Source of the DNA: Methylotuvimicrobium sp. KM2
GTDB lineage: Bacteria > Pseudomonadota > Gammaproteobacteria > Methylococcales > Methylomonadaceae
Direction of reading: 5' to 3'
DNA length: 64,000 nucleotides
NCBI RefSeq assembly: GCF_038051925.1
Contig: NZ_CP150634.1
Coordinates: 4,886,864 to 4,950,863, forward strand
Shown: in pieces, positions 1 to 8,419 of the stretch
How positions within the stretch are numbered: the stretch's first letter is position 1
Layout: the number at the start of each line of letters is the position of its first letter
The notes under the pieces: model-generated
The model's database searches: none
The model's input: the letters and a program-made list of their open reading frames with translations, nothing else
Told to the model about the DNA's origin: nothing
Translations under genes and position numbers: made by a program

Positions 1-99
1 CATCCCCATCGGTGCGCCCGGGTGTCCGGAGTTGGCTTTTTGGACGGCATCCATGCTCAAAGCGCGTATGGCGTTCGCTAAGTCTCGGCGCGAAGGCAT
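1..99 (-). CDS. tkt: transketolase, N-terminal fragment (runs off the window start)
   Basis: The 33 visible residues begin MPSRRDLANAIRALSMDAVQ and continue to a SGHPGAPMG motif, the thiamine-diphosphate-proximal N-terminus typical of transketolase. The rest lies outside the window. Transketolase rearranges sugar phosphates to regenerate ribulose 5-phosphate, the formaldehyde acceptor of the RuMP cycle. It lies downstream of phi and hps on the same strand, which fits an hps-phi-tkt RuMP operon. The start is the ATG at 97-99, preceded by the purine-rich ribosome-binding sequence AAAGGAGAAGAAT. The 170-base gap to phi holds no recognisable gene. Confidence 0.9.
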   Translation of the reverse strand, partial: MPSRRDLANAIRALSMDAVQKANSGHPGAPMGM

Positions 100-269
100 A
101 TTCTTCTCCTTTGTCAATTCGGTAAGTTACAACGGTGACTCGTTTCGGTAACGCCTTGCGGCTCGGTCACTTCTTTTGTTGTGTTGGAATTCGGTTGGAA
201 CGAGTGACAGGCCGCCACTCGTTCGGTTCGGCTTTCGGTTTGTTCCAGCGCGGATCGCTCCGCTTCGGA

Positions 270-803
270 TCACTCCAGGTTCGCGTGCCGCGATCTCATT
301 TCTTCTTCCGGAATGCCTTTCTCATGAATGATATGTGAGATGATCGCTTCCAGGAAGAACAGCGTTGATAGTTCGAACACGGTGCCCATCGGCATGCCTT
401 TCACTTTGCCGTACAGCTCCGATGTGCCAATTTGGAACACCGCATCCGCGAGGTCGCCTATCGTCGAATCGCTTTTTGCCGAGATCAACAGGATTTTAGC
501 GCCGATTTCTTTCGCTTTCTTGGTGAACGCGATCAATTGTTCGGTTTCGCCCGAGCCTGAAATAATGACCAGCAGGTCGCCCGCCTTGATGCTCGGCGTG
601 ACGATTTCGCCAACCACGCTGACATCGTAGCCGCTATGCATCAAGCGCATCGCAAAAAACCGACCGATCAAGCCCGACCGACCCGCGCCCGATACGAACA
701 CGCGTTTCGCTTGGTCGAGTAGGGTGGTCAGTTTTTGATCATAGCTGTCGTCGGTCGCCGCCAGAATGCCGGATATTTTGTCAATGATCAGTTGCTGATG
801 CAT
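270..803 (-). CDS. hxlB: 6-phospho-3-hexuloisomerase (PHI)
   Basis: This 177-residue SIS-domain protein converts 3-hexulose 6-phosphate to fructose 6-phosphate, the second dedicated step of the ribulose monophosphate pathway, in the cytoplasm. The SIS fold shows in the VFVSGAGRSG sugar-phosphate loop near residue 35, the ISGSGET loop near residue 82 and the LTTLLDQAKRV helix. Length is normal for bacterial PHI (about 175-185). It starts 3 bases after the hps stop, so the two are co-transcribed, and tkt follows. Product is clear from family and neighbour; the symbol follows the hxlA/hxlB convention (also called phi or hpi in methanotrophs). Confidence 0.95.
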   Translation of the reverse strand: MHQQLIIDKISGILAATDDSYDQKLTTLLDQAKRVFVSGAGRSGLIGRFFAMRLMHSGYDVSVVGEIVTPSIKAGDLLVIISGSGETEQLIAFTKKAKEIGAKILLISAKSDSTIGDLADAVFQIGTSELYGKVKGMPMGTVFELSTLFFLEAIISHIIHEKGIPEEEMRSRHANLE

Positions 804-806
804 GAC

Positions 807-1454
807 TTATGCACTCGCTGCATCAACCAGCTGACGGATTTCGCGTGCCGCTTCCGCCGGGGATGGCGCGCCATAAATCGCTGCACCGACCACGATGATG
901 CTCGCGCCGCTGGCAACCACTTGTTGCACGGTCGCTTGTTTGATACCGCCGGCTACCGATACGCGTACGTTCAGGCCCAGATCGGCAATCGCTTGCAGGT
1001 CGGCAAATGGCGTTTGGCCCGCTGCTTGTGCGTCCAAGCCCGTGTGGACACCGACGATTTGTGCGCCCAGTTTCGCCGATTCGCGTGCGCAATCGACTTT
1101 GTCAGGCACGTTGATCAGGTCGACTTGCACTTCGGCATTGTGCGCGCGCGCCGCTTTGATCACACCTCCGATAGTGGCCAGACCCGATACGCCCAACACG
1201 GTGCAGATGTCCGCGCCCGCTGCGTAGAATGGCGCCGCTTCGTATTCGCCGGCATCCATCGTTTTCAGGTCAACCAACAACAGTTGGTCCGGGAATCGTT
1301 GTCTCAGTTCTTTCACTAAGCCAATCCCGTTGTATTTGATGCATGGGGTGCCAATCTCAAAAATATCTACATACGGTGCCACTTGCTCGGCAAGCGCAAC
1401 GGTTTGATCGAAATCCAATGAGTCCAACGCCATTTGTATTAATGGTCTTGCCAT
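807..1454 (-). CDS. hxlA: 3-hexulose-6-phosphate synthase (HPS)
   Basis: This 215-residue protein condenses formaldehyde with ribulose 5-phosphate, the key carbon-fixing reaction of type I methanotrophs. It belongs to the OMP-decarboxylase superfamily. The LLVDLKTMDAGEYEA stretch near residues 59-73 holds the D-x-K-x-x-D metal and substrate signature, and VAGGIK and VVGAAIYGA near the C-terminus bind phosphate. It is the first gene of the hps-phi-tkt set, with the ATG at 1452-1454 and a GGAGAAGAA ribosome-binding sequence upstream. It is expected to be strongly expressed; the promoter must lie in the 385-base gap upstream. Confidence 0.97.
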   Translation of the reverse strand: MARPLIQMALDSLDFDQTVALAEQVAPYVDIFEIGTPCIKYNGIGLVKELRQRFPDQLLLVDLKTMDAGEYEAAPFYAAGADICTVLGVSGLATIGGVIKAARAHNAEVQVDLINVPDKVDCARESAKLGAQIVGVHTGLDAQAAGQTPFADLQAIADLGLNVRVSVAGGIKQATVQQVVASGASIIVVGAAIYGAPSPAEAAREIRQLVDAASA

Positions 1455-1839
1455 GTTTCTTCTCCGATAGTTACGGTTTATTGTTGTTTAATGAAAAATC
1501 ATAATTAACGATCAGGCCCTAAACCACCATAATTCCCTTTAATTAAAGCGGAAAATTGGCGCCTAAATCGATTTTAAACGAGTCTATTTTTAACCTGAAC
1601 GGTGAACTCTAACCAGAATGCGAGCTGTTGTCAATTTCGCCGAGTCGAAGGTCGCCAGAACAGTACTACTAGCGGAGGGTAAAAATTATGCGCGAAACAA
1701 TTACTTGAATCAAACTTGCTCTTTGCTAACGCCTCAATGTACTTTAGGATTTCGCGATAAATATATTCCGGGAGTTTAAGCTTTGCCGAGTACTTGGCCT
1801 CCTTCTTTTCTATTCATCAATCCTAATAACAACTAACTT
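1455..1839. promoter_or_regulatory. divergent intergenic region between hps and the HAD gene
   Basis: This 385-base AT-rich gap separates two divergent genes and must hold both promoters, including the one for the RuMP operon. I see AT-rich patches (around 1485-1570) but no -35/-10 pair I would commit to, no repeat of the dispersed families and no open reading frame worth calling. Confidence 0.4.
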
Positions 1840-2658
1840 ATGACACCTTTTTCCGATATTCAGGCGCTGATCATCGATATGGATGGCGTTTTATGGCATG
1901 GCTCCCAACCGCTTCCGGGGCTTATTGATTTTTTTGAGACATTGCGTGCCAAACATTTACGCTACATTTTAGCGACTAACAACGCAACACTCACTGCCGA
2001 ACAATATGTCATTAAATTAGCCGGAATGGGAGTATTCATAAGCGCCGATCAAATACTGACATCGGCAATGGCTACCGCCTCCTATTTATCGTGTGAGGTA
2101 GACCCGACCACTAGTCGCATTTTCGTAATTGGCGAAGAAGGTGCGCGCGCACCGCTTCTCGAACAAGGATTTACTTTAACCGATACTTTCGACCCGGTTA
2201 ATACTCAAACAAATGCCGACATCGTTGTATGCGGGCTGGATCGAACACTCACCTGGCAAAAATTGGCCGATGCGACTTACACTCTCCATGCCGGCGCTAG
2301 ATTCATCGGCACCAATGCCGATACTTCATTACCGACCGAACAGGGTATGACGATCGGCAATGGCGCCATTTTAGCGGCTTTACAAGCCGCCACCGGAGTG
2401 AAGCCGATTACTATCGGCAAACCCGAGCCGATCATGTACCGACAAGCCATGGCCTTGCTTGGCACCGATACAAACAAAACCATTGCAATAGGCGACCGGC
2501 TCGATACCGATATTCTCGGTGCCGTAAGAGCCGATATCCGCAGTTTAATGGTTTTGACCGGCGTGTCTTCCGAAGAAGATTTAAAAGTTTCCGATTTCCA
2601 GCCTACTTGGGTCATGCAGGATATTCGGGCGATTACCCAGGCCTTGCAAATAACTTAA
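1840..2658 (+). CDS. HAD-IIA family phosphatase (NagD/phosphoglycolate-phosphatase-like)
   Basis: This 272-residue cytoplasmic hydrolase shows the HAD motifs in order: IIDMDGVLWHG near residue 12 (nucleophile Asp and acid Asp), ATNNATLT near residue 45 (motif II), IGKPEPIMYRQA (motif III Lys) and AIGDRLDTDILGA near 217 (motif IV). The C2 cap between motifs II and III marks subfamily IIA. Family members dephosphorylate nucleotides, 2-phosphoglycolate or 4-nitrophenyl phosphate, so the substrate cannot be read from sequence. It runs toward dhaK, 76 bases away, and the two could be co-transcribed. The role next to the RuMP genes is unknown. Confidence 0.85.
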   Translation: MTPFSDIQALIIDMDGVLWHGSQPLPGLIDFFETLRAKHLRYILATNNATLTAEQYVIKLAGMGVFISADQILTSAMATASYLSCEVDPTTSRIFVIGEEGARAPLLEQGFTLTDTFDPVNTQTNADIVVCGLDRTLTWQKLADATYTLHAGARFIGTNADTSLPTEQGMTIGNGAILAALQAATGVKPITIGKPEPIMYRQAMALLGTDTNKTIAIGDRLDTDILGAVRADIRSLMVLTGVSSEEDLKVSDFQPTWVMQDIRAITQALQIT

Positions 2659-2734
2659 TCGTCCGATCGACAACCGATTTGCCAGGCAGCCTGCCAAGGT
2701 CTACCCTTAATATCATCACATAGGAGTTCCGAAC

Positions 2735-3724
2735 ATGAAAAAATTTATCAATAGCGTCGATACTCTGCTCGACGAAAGCTTGTCCGGCTTTGCCATGGCT
2801 CATGCCGATATCGTCAATTTTAATAAAGAACCCCACTTCATCAGCCGATTGGCAGCGACACAATCCGGTAAAGTCGCGCTCATCTCCGGCGGCGGCTCCG
2901 GTCACGAACCTTTGCATTCGGGCTTTGTCGGTCACGGCATGCTCGATGCGGCTTGTCCCGGGCAAATATTCACTTCGCCGACACCGGATCAAATGATGGC
3001 AGCGGCGCAAGCGGTCGAAAACGGAGGCGGTGTATTATTCATTGTTAAAAATTATGCGGGCGATGTTATGAATTTCGAAATGGCCGCCGAAATGATCGAT
3101 TGCTCGAATGCGACTGTGTTGGTGAACGATGACGTTTCCCTGCCGAAAAATCACAGCACCGGGCGACGCGGCGTCGCCGGAACACTGATTGTCGAAAAAA
3201 TTGTCGGCGCGGCTGCCGAAAACGGCAAAGACTTAGCCGCCTGTAAAGCCTTGGGTGAAAGAGTGAACGAAGCAACCGCGTCGATGGGGGTGGCAATGAC
3301 GAGCTGCACCGTTCCGGCGCTTGGCAAACCGACATTTAACCTCAATGATGATGAAATTGAAATGGGCGTCGGTATTCACGGCGAAAGAGGGCACGAAACG
3401 ATTCCGATCAAATCCGCCACGGAGATCGTCGAACAGCTCTCGACAGCGATTGATGAGGAGCTGAAACCCAAAAAAAATCAACCGGTACTGTTGCATATCA
3501 ACGGCTTTGGAGCAACACCGCTCATCGAATTACATTTGATTTACAACCTAGCAGCCCAGTTTTGGCAAAAAAGCGGTGTGGATATCCGCCGCTCACTGGT
3601 CGGCAACTATACGACTTCACTCGACATGGCCGGCTGCTCCATCACCTTAACCTTGCTCGATGAAGAGTTATTGAAGCTGTGGGATGCGCCTGTCCATACA
3701 GCGGCATTACGCTGGGGCATGTAA
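2735..3724 (+). CDS. dhaK: dihydroxyacetone kinase subunit DhaK
   Basis: This 329-residue protein is the dihydroxyacetone-binding half of a two-component Dha kinase. The SGGGSGHEP loop near residue 53 and the GIHGERG motif near residue 215, with the His that covalently binds substrate, are present. FIVKNYAGDVMNF is also family-typical. Length matches stand-alone DhaK (about 330-356), not the fused ATP-dependent kinase (about 550). An AGGAG ribosome site precedes the ATG. The partner dhaL lies tail to tail, 3 bases past the stop, on the opposite strand; no dhaM phosphotransfer subunit is in the window. The phosphate donor (PEP via a DhaM or ATP) is therefore open. Confidence 0.93.
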   Translation: MKKFINSVDTLLDESLSGFAMAHADIVNFNKEPHFISRLAATQSGKVALISGGGSGHEPLHSGFVGHGMLDAACPGQIFTSPTPDQMMAAAQAVENGGGVLFIVKNYAGDVMNFEMAAEMIDCSNATVLVNDDVSLPKNHSTGRRGVAGTLIVEKIVGAAAENGKDLAACKALGERVNEATASMGVAMTSCTVPALGKPTFNLNDDEIEMGVGIHGERGHETIPIKSATEIVEQLSTAIDEELKPKKNQPVLLHINGFGATPLIELHLIYNLAAQFWQKSGVDIRRSLVGNYTTSLDMAGCSITLTLLDEELLKLWDAPVHTAALRWGM

Positions 3725-3727
3725 CCT

Positions 3728-4357
3728 TTATTTCGCTAGCACCGATGCTATCGCGCAAATCATCAGTTCCGCAGTTTTCGCTCCGGCGTCGATATGCCCT
3801 CGCGAGCGCTCTCCTAAAAACGATGCTCGGCCCTTGGTCGCCACCATATCGCGAGTGGCCTCCATACCCTGATTAGCGGTATCGCAAACCTGCTCTAAAA
3901 TTTCTGGCCATGGAGTCGAATTGGCTTCCGCTTGTTTCAGGTAATCGGCTACCGGTATATAGACATCGAGCATCGTTTTCTCGCCGGCATCAGCCTTGCC
4001 TCTGCGCTTAACCGCTTCGACACCTTGCGCGAAGGCTTCGGCGAAGGTCGATACACTCAACTCTTGCCCCTTGGCCGCTTTGCTCATTGCGATGAATAGC
4101 GTTCCATAAAGAGACCCCGACGCACCTCCGATCGCCGACATCGATACCATGCCGATGCTCTGCAAGGCAGAGGCCCAATCGAGCGCCGATATTTCCTCTT
4201 CTTTTGTTTTTAAGGCCTTAATACCGCGTTGTAAATTCGAGACATGATCGCCGTCGCCAATTGCTTGATCCAATTCGGTGACTGATTCTGAGTTTTGCTT
4301 GATGGTGGCATCCACGGCATCGATCATTGCCGGGAATAATTTAGGAAATAATGACAT
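3728..4357 (-). CDS. dhaL: dihydroxyacetone kinase subunit DhaL
   Basis: This 209-residue protein is the nucleotide-binding half of a two-component Dha kinase. The AIGDGDHVSNL motif near residue 31 supplies the Asp residues that bind two Mg2+ ions, and GGASGSLYG near residue 77 plus KADAGEKTMLD near 122 form the ATP/ADP site. Classical DhaL has GDGDHG followed by N; here the loop reads GDGDHVSN. It is convergent with dhaK, so the two subunits need separate promoters. An AAGGAG ribosome site precedes the ATG. Confidence 0.92.
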   Translation of the reverse strand: MSLFPKLFPAMIDAVDATIKQNSESVTELDQAIGDGDHVSNLQRGIKALKTKEEEISALDWASALQSIGMVSMSAIGGASGSLYGTLFIAMSKAAKGQELSVSTFAEAFAQGVEAVKRRGKADAGEKTMLDVYIPVADYLKQAEANSTPWPEILEQVCDTANQGMEATRDMVATKGRASFLGERSRGHIDAGAKTAELMICAIASVLAK

Positions 4358-4429
4358 GGCAAACTCCTTGACACAGTGTTGAAGGCTCGAGCATAGCCTT
4401 CAACAAGCCGGTCTGTCCAGTACCGTCAA

Positions 4430-4843
4430 TCAGCCCAATGTCAACATTACCGCAAATGAACCGCCCAAAGCGATACTGCATACCACTTTCGATTTTTTAA
4501 TCATGGGCGATGTTTGCCAAGTATTTTGCAATTGAGCTTTTTGTTCGAAGCACCAAGCAGGAACGGCTTCTTTGGCTTGGCGCCACAAATCGACGATATA
4601 GTTAAAAATGGCCACAGCCATGATTGCACCAATGCCCAACATCAAATAAAACACGATAATCTCGGTGGTTCTTGGATCGGTATCAAATGTCAATGAAATG
4701 ATTTCATCCAACATAAATTCTATGAAAACATAGATGTGTTTAACGACCCATACGACCGCATGGATCAATTCCAACGGCATTTTAACGCTCAACAACATTA
4801 TAGAAAAAAAGATCAACAAGTTGATTGTGCTGAATGCTTTCAT
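4430..4843 (-). CDS. hypothetical inner-membrane protein
   Basis: I do not recognise the family. The 137-residue product has a hydrophobic N-terminal segment (FSTINLLIFFSIMLL), a second hydrophobic stretch near residues 24-45, a third (IVFYLMLGIGAIMAVAIFNYI) and a C-terminal hydrophobic tail after a basic KKSK, suggesting three or four membrane passes. The start is chosen at the internal ATG of an ORF that could begin at 4864, because an AGGAG sits about 9 bases before it. It is followed by dhaL on the same strand after about 70 bases. Confidence 0.6.
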   Translation of the reverse strand: MKAFSTINLLIFFSIMLLSVKMPLELIHAVVWVVKHIYVFIEFMLDEIISLTFDTDPRTTEIIVFYLMLGIGAIMAVAIFNYIVDLWRQAKEAVPAWCFEQKAQLQNTWQTSPMIKKSKVVCSIALGGSFAVMLTLG

Positions 4844-5050
4844 ATCGATTTTCTCCTGATTCAACGTAATAGACTTCGGCCAAAACCGTCTAAAAGCCTT
4901 GCGACCCGACAGAATAGGATGATTGATAAACTTGGGAAATTCCTTTTGTACATGACTATATCAACAGTAGCTTTCAATAAACTTGCATTGATATCTTTTG
5001 CTAATCAAAGTTCGGCGCCGCGGTGTCATGCGAGTCAAAAAGCTTGGTTA

Positions 5051-5281
5051 GGAACGAGCATGAAATAACTTCGACAACCGTTAGAAGGGGGTTCGGTGGC
5101 TCGATTGACAGGTGTCGGCGGCAGGGCAGATTTTTGCTCCTGCAAAATCTGCATTCATGCCATCCTTGGCAATCAGTCGCCGCCGTCAAGCCTACAGGGA
5201 TGGATTCACGGCGTCCTGTCAAGCGAGCCACCGAACCGCCGCAGAGCCTACTACTTGTAGCAATTATTTTGTGCACATTCC
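5051..5281. repeat. dispersed repeat family B, copy 1 (MITE-like)
   Basis: The ends are imperfect inverted repeats: GGAACGAGCATGAAATAAC on the left and the complement of GGAATGTGCACAAAAT on the right. A second inner pair (GGGTTCGGTGGCTCG and CGAGCCACCGAAC) brackets a core containing GGATTCACGGCGTCCTGTCAA. Copy 2 is at 45518-45699. This copy carries about 50 extra bases in the core (5125-5185). It holds no convincing ORF and lies 10 bases from a family A copy. Confidence 0.75.
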
Positions 5282-5290
5282 TTACTTATC

Positions 5291-5450
5291 TATACCTTTC
5301 GCACTTCAAATTTCGGCAGTGCCTTAGGAGGCGCCGGGGTGCTCGGTAAAGGCTTTGCCAGCATGGAGCTGGCATAGAGCCTACATGGACGTATTCACGG
5401 CGTCCTTTGACGGGCACCCCGGTGCCGAATTTTGATCTCCGATAGGTATA
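5291..5450. repeat. dispersed repeat family A, copy 1
   Basis: This 160-base element begins TATACCTTTCGCACTTCAAA and ends with the complement of TATACCTATCGGAGATCAAA, so its ends are imperfect inverted repeats. GCGCCGGGGTGC and GCACCCCGGTGCC form an inner inverted pair. Other copies are at 10837, 14975, 26600 and 49131, with a diverged one at 25018. The nudE stop codon starts at the base immediately after this element. Confidence 0.85.
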
Positions 5451-5999
5451 TTACGAACCCTTAAGATGATTCAATGTCATAAACAACGCCGCAATCGACC
5501 GGGCTTCGGTACACTCGCCGGTTGCAATCAACCCTCCAATATCGTCAATTTTCCAGGGCACGACTTCGAGTTCCTCGGGTTCGTCGCCCTGCAATTTTTC
5601 CTCATAAAGATCCGTGGCAATAATAATCTCGGTCATGTGCTCGAGATAAGCGGGCGCGATTGAAAACGAACTCAAATGATAGAGGGTTCTAGCCCCAAAA
5701 CCGACTTCCTCCTTGAGCTCACGGTTTGCGGCTTCGATAAAGGTTTCTCCGGCGTCGGTTTTACCTTTAGGCAAACCTAACTCATAACGATGAACGCCGG
5801 CAGCATATTCCCGAACCAATAACACCGTTTCGTTATCCAAAAGCGGTACAATTAACACCGCACCTCCAGGTCTTCCTCGGGCCAGGCGTTCGAAATTACG
5901 CTGTTCGCCATTGCTAAACTCGATGTCGAGCGATTCGATACGGAATAACCGGCTTTCGGCGATAACGGTTTTATTGAGAAGTGTCGGTTTTTCGCGCAT
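5451..5999 (-). CDS. nudE: ADP-sugar/ADP compounds hydrolase NudE (Nudix)
   Basis: This 182-residue Nudix hydrolase cleaves ADP-ribose, AP3A and NADH-type substrates. The Nudix box GKTDAGETFIEAANRELKEE with trailing VGF (about residues 80-102) is intact. The N-terminus (KPTLLNKTVIAESRLF, then VESLD/EFSNG-type sequence) and the tail with GDEPEELEVVPW match E. coli NudE. It is divergent from yrfG, the same pairing as in enterobacteria. Its stop codon abuts repeat A copy 1, which may have replaced the native 3' flank. Confidence 0.93.
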   Translation of the reverse strand: MREKPTLLNKTVIAESRLFRIESLDIEFSNGEQRNFERLARGRPGGAVLIVPLLDNETVLLVREYAAGVHRYELGLPKGKTDAGETFIEAANRELKEEVGFGARTLYHLSSFSIAPAYLEHMTEIIIATDLYEEKLQGDEPEELEVVPWKIDDIGGLIATGECTEARSIAALFMTLNHLKGS

Positions 6000-6063
6000 T
6001 ATTGGCTATATTTTTAACTGATGATTAATAAATATAACCCACTTCTTTTGATTAATTGAAAAA

Positions 6064-6720
6064 ATGATTGATTGGAAAAAAATTGATACTGTCTTACTTG
6101 ACATGGACGGCACGTTGCTGGATTTGAATTTCGACAATCATTTCTGGCTGGAATTCGTGCCGTTGAAATTCGCCGAAAAAACCGGCATCTCGGTTGAAAC
6201 GGCCAAATATCAATTGGAACCCCGCTTCAAAAGTATGGAAGGCAAGTTGGAATGGTATTGCCTGGATTATTGGAGCGAAGTCTTGGAATTGGATATTGCC
6301 GGCCTCAAAGCCGAAATAGCGGGATTGATCGAGGTCTTGCCGCATGTCACCGAGTTTCTCGAAAAAGTTAGGCAATCATCGAAAAATCTTTTTTTGGTGA
6401 CCAACGCGCACAGGAGCAGTTTGGACCTGAAAATGGAAAAAACCTGTTTACAGCCGTTTTTCGACGCTATTATCTGCTCGCATGATTTCGGCTTTCCGAA
6501 GGAACAGCCGGGATTCTGGCGTTTACTGGAAAACCATCAATCGTTCGACAAGCAACGCACGCTACTGGTCGATGACAGCCTGGCGGTCTTGAATTCGGCC
6601 AGGCAATACGGCATCAATTATTTGATATCAGTTAGTAAACCGGACAGCACTCGTTCGAAAAGACTGATAGAAGAGTTTCCCGCTATTGAGGACTTTCGGG
6701 AGCTGATGCAGGGTTTGTAG
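6064..6720 (+). CDS. yrfG: GMP/IMP nucleotidase YrfG (HAD family)
   Basis: This 218-residue HAD phosphatase has motif I VLLDMDGTLLDLNFDN near residue 10, motif II LVTNAHRSSLDLK near 117, motif III GFPKEQPGFW and motif IV LLVDDSLAVL near 173. The WYCLDYWSE segment in the cap is diagnostic for YrfG, which dephosphorylates purine mononucleotides. It is divergent from nudE with a 64-base spacer, conserved synteny with gammaproteobacteria. Its last 38 bases overlap the 3' end of rhlB on the opposite strand. Confidence 0.92.
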   Translation: MIDWKKIDTVLLDMDGTLLDLNFDNHFWLEFVPLKFAEKTGISVETAKYQLEPRFKSMEGKLEWYCLDYWSEVLELDIAGLKAEIAGLIEVLPHVTEFLEKVRQSSKNLFLVTNAHRSSLDLKMEKTCLQPFFDAIICSHDFGFPKEQPGFWRLLENHQSFDKQRTLLVDDSLAVLNSARQYGINYLISVSKPDSTRSKRLIEEFPAIEDFRELMQGL

Positions 6721-7999
6721 CGGCTTGAGCAGACTTACTTCGCCGCGCCGGCTTTTTTTTCGGTTTTTCCGAACGCTTGCCTTGGCCATGACGAGAGGCA
6801 TTCTCCGGCCGAGGTTTACGCTCAGGCTTGACGACTTCAGGCAGCAAATCGGCCGTTATCGGTTGAATCGGTACTTTTTGACCGATATATGTTTCGATGT
6901 CCGGCATCGAATAGGCGTATTCCTCGCAAATAAAACTGATCGCTTCGCCGCTGGCGCCGAAACGTGCGGTTCTGCCGATTCGGTGGACATAATCCTCGAC
7001 TTCCTGAGGCAGATCGTAATTGATCACATGCGACACGTCGGCGATATGCAACCCGCGCGCCGCGACATCGGTCGCGATCATGAGCCTAATTTTGTTTTCC
7101 TGAAAATCAGTCAATAGCCGTTGACGTTTTTCCTGAGGAACATCGCCGCTCAAAACAGCGGTGACGAAACCATTGGCATTCAGATAGTCGTTAAGCCGTT
7201 CGGCACAACGTTTGGTGTTGACGAAAATAATGCTGCGTTGCGGCTCATATTTTTTCAGTACACCCAACAATAGCGGAATTTTCTGTTCGTTGGACGGACA
7301 AAACGCACTTTGCCGAATGGCCTTGGAAGTGACTTCTTCCGTTTCGATTTTGATGAGCACCGGTTGATTCATATGCTCGTAAGCCAACTCAGTCACTTTG
7401 TAAGATAAAGTTGCCGAAAACAGCATATTCAATCGCTTATCGGCCGGCGGCATCCTTCTTAACAGAAATCGAATATCCTTGATGAATCCTAAATCGAACA
7501 TCCGATCGGCTTCATCGAGCACCATTACTTGCACGTTATCCAACGTAAAAGTTCCTTGTCGATAAAAGTCGATAATACGGCCCGGTGTGCCGATGATAAT
7601 ATCGACATTGGACTTGATCGTGTCCATTTGTTTTTTATAATCGGTGCCGCCGTATATCAGCGCTAGCTTAAGATTTAAATATTTGCCCAACAATAAGGCA
7701 TCTTTATGAATCTGAATGGCAAGCTCCCGGGTTGGCGCTAAAATAACCGCCCTGGGGTTTTTGATCTTTTCGCTTTCGTCGTTGATTAAGCGCTGAAAAG
7801 TAGCCAGTAAAAAGGTTGCTGTTTTGCCGGTCCCGGTTTGAGCTTGCCCGGCGATATCCTTGTCTCTTAATGACAAAGGCAACGAACGATCCTGAATTGG
7901 AGTACAATGCGTAAAGCCGGCCTCGGTCAGTCCGCGCAATATCGAATCGGATAGCTCCAAATTGCTGAATCGGGTTTGAGTAAGATGCGTTGTATTCAT
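6683..7999 (-). CDS. rhlB: DEAD-box RNA helicase RhlB
   Basis: This 438-residue ATP-dependent RNA helicase shows all core motifs: Q motif (FTHCTPIQDRSLP), Walker A AQTGTGKT near residue 51, PTRELA, GTPGR, VLDEADRMFDLGF, SAT, and HRIGRTAR. The C-terminus is a basic Lys/Arg/Pro-rich tail as in RhlB, a degradosome partner of RNase E. The ATG at 7997-7999 (MNTTHLTQTRF) is preferred to an upstream in-frame start at 8041, because the extra 14 residues are not family-like. The rhlB | trxA-rho order matches E. coli. Confidence 0.93.
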   Translation of the reverse strand: MNTTHLTQTRFSNLELSDSILRGLTEAGFTHCTPIQDRSLPLSLRDKDIAGQAQTGTGKTATFLLATFQRLINDESEKIKNPRAVILAPTRELAIQIHKDALLLGKYLNLKLALIYGGTDYKKQMDTIKSNVDIIIGTPGRIIDFYRQGTFTLDNVQVMVLDEADRMFDLGFIKDIRFLLRRMPPADKRLNMLFSATLSYKVTELAYEHMNQPVLIKIETEEVTSKAIRQSAFCPSNEQKIPLLLGVLKKYEPQRSIIFVNTKRCAERLNDYLNANGFVTAVLSGDVPQEKRQRLLTDFQENKIRLMIATDVAARGLHIADVSHVINYDLPQEVEDYVHRIGRTARFGASGEAISFICEEYAYSMPDIETYIGQKVPIQPITADLLPEVVKPERKPRPENASRHGQGKRSEKPKKKPARRSKSAQAATNPASAPESPQ

Positions 8000-8092
8000 A
8001 GCCCTATAGCATAACTTAAAAAAGCTGAAAGTGATTGACAAAATAACGCCGGCACTCCTATAGTCACAATTTTAGCAATTTTGGAGAATAGC

Positions 8093-8419
8093 GTGAGTGA
8101 GTCAGTCCTTCATGTAACTGATGGTGAATTTAACGAAACCGTACTAAAAGCAGGCGGTCCTGTGCTAGTTGACTATTGGGCTGAATGGTGCGGACCTTGC
8201 CGGATGATCGCACCGGTTCTGGATGAAATCGCCAAGGAATATGCCGGTCGCTTGACTGTCGTCAAACTCAATATCGATGAAAACCCGCAAACGCCACAGC
8301 ATTACGGCGTTCGCGGCATACCGACTCTAATGCTGTTTAAAGACGGAGAAGTGGAGGCGACTAAAGTTGGCGCCTTGACTAAATCGCAACTAGCCGATTT
8401 CATCGATAACAATATTTAG
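8093..8419 (+). CDS. trxA: thioredoxin 1
   Basis: This 108-residue thioredoxin carries the WCGPC active site at residues 32-36, DYWAEW before it and the cis-Pro loop RGIPTLMLF. It reduces disulfides in cytoplasmic proteins. The start is taken as the GTG at 8093 (MSESVLHVTDG), preceded 6 bases upstream by GGAG; an in-frame TTG at 8081 would sit on the ribosome site. The length then matches E. coli TrxA. It lies between divergent rhlB and rho, the gammaproteobacterial order. Confidence 0.95.
   Translation: MSESVLHVTDGEFNETVLKAGGPVLVDYWAEWCGPCRMIAPVLDEIAKEYAGRLTVVKLNIDENPQTPQHYGVRGIPTLMLFKDGEVEATKVGALTKSQLADFIDNNI

Noticed and set aside
735..1319. 194-codon plus-strand frame over hps/phi
   Set aside because: It is a shadow of the well-supported RuMP genes on the other strand.
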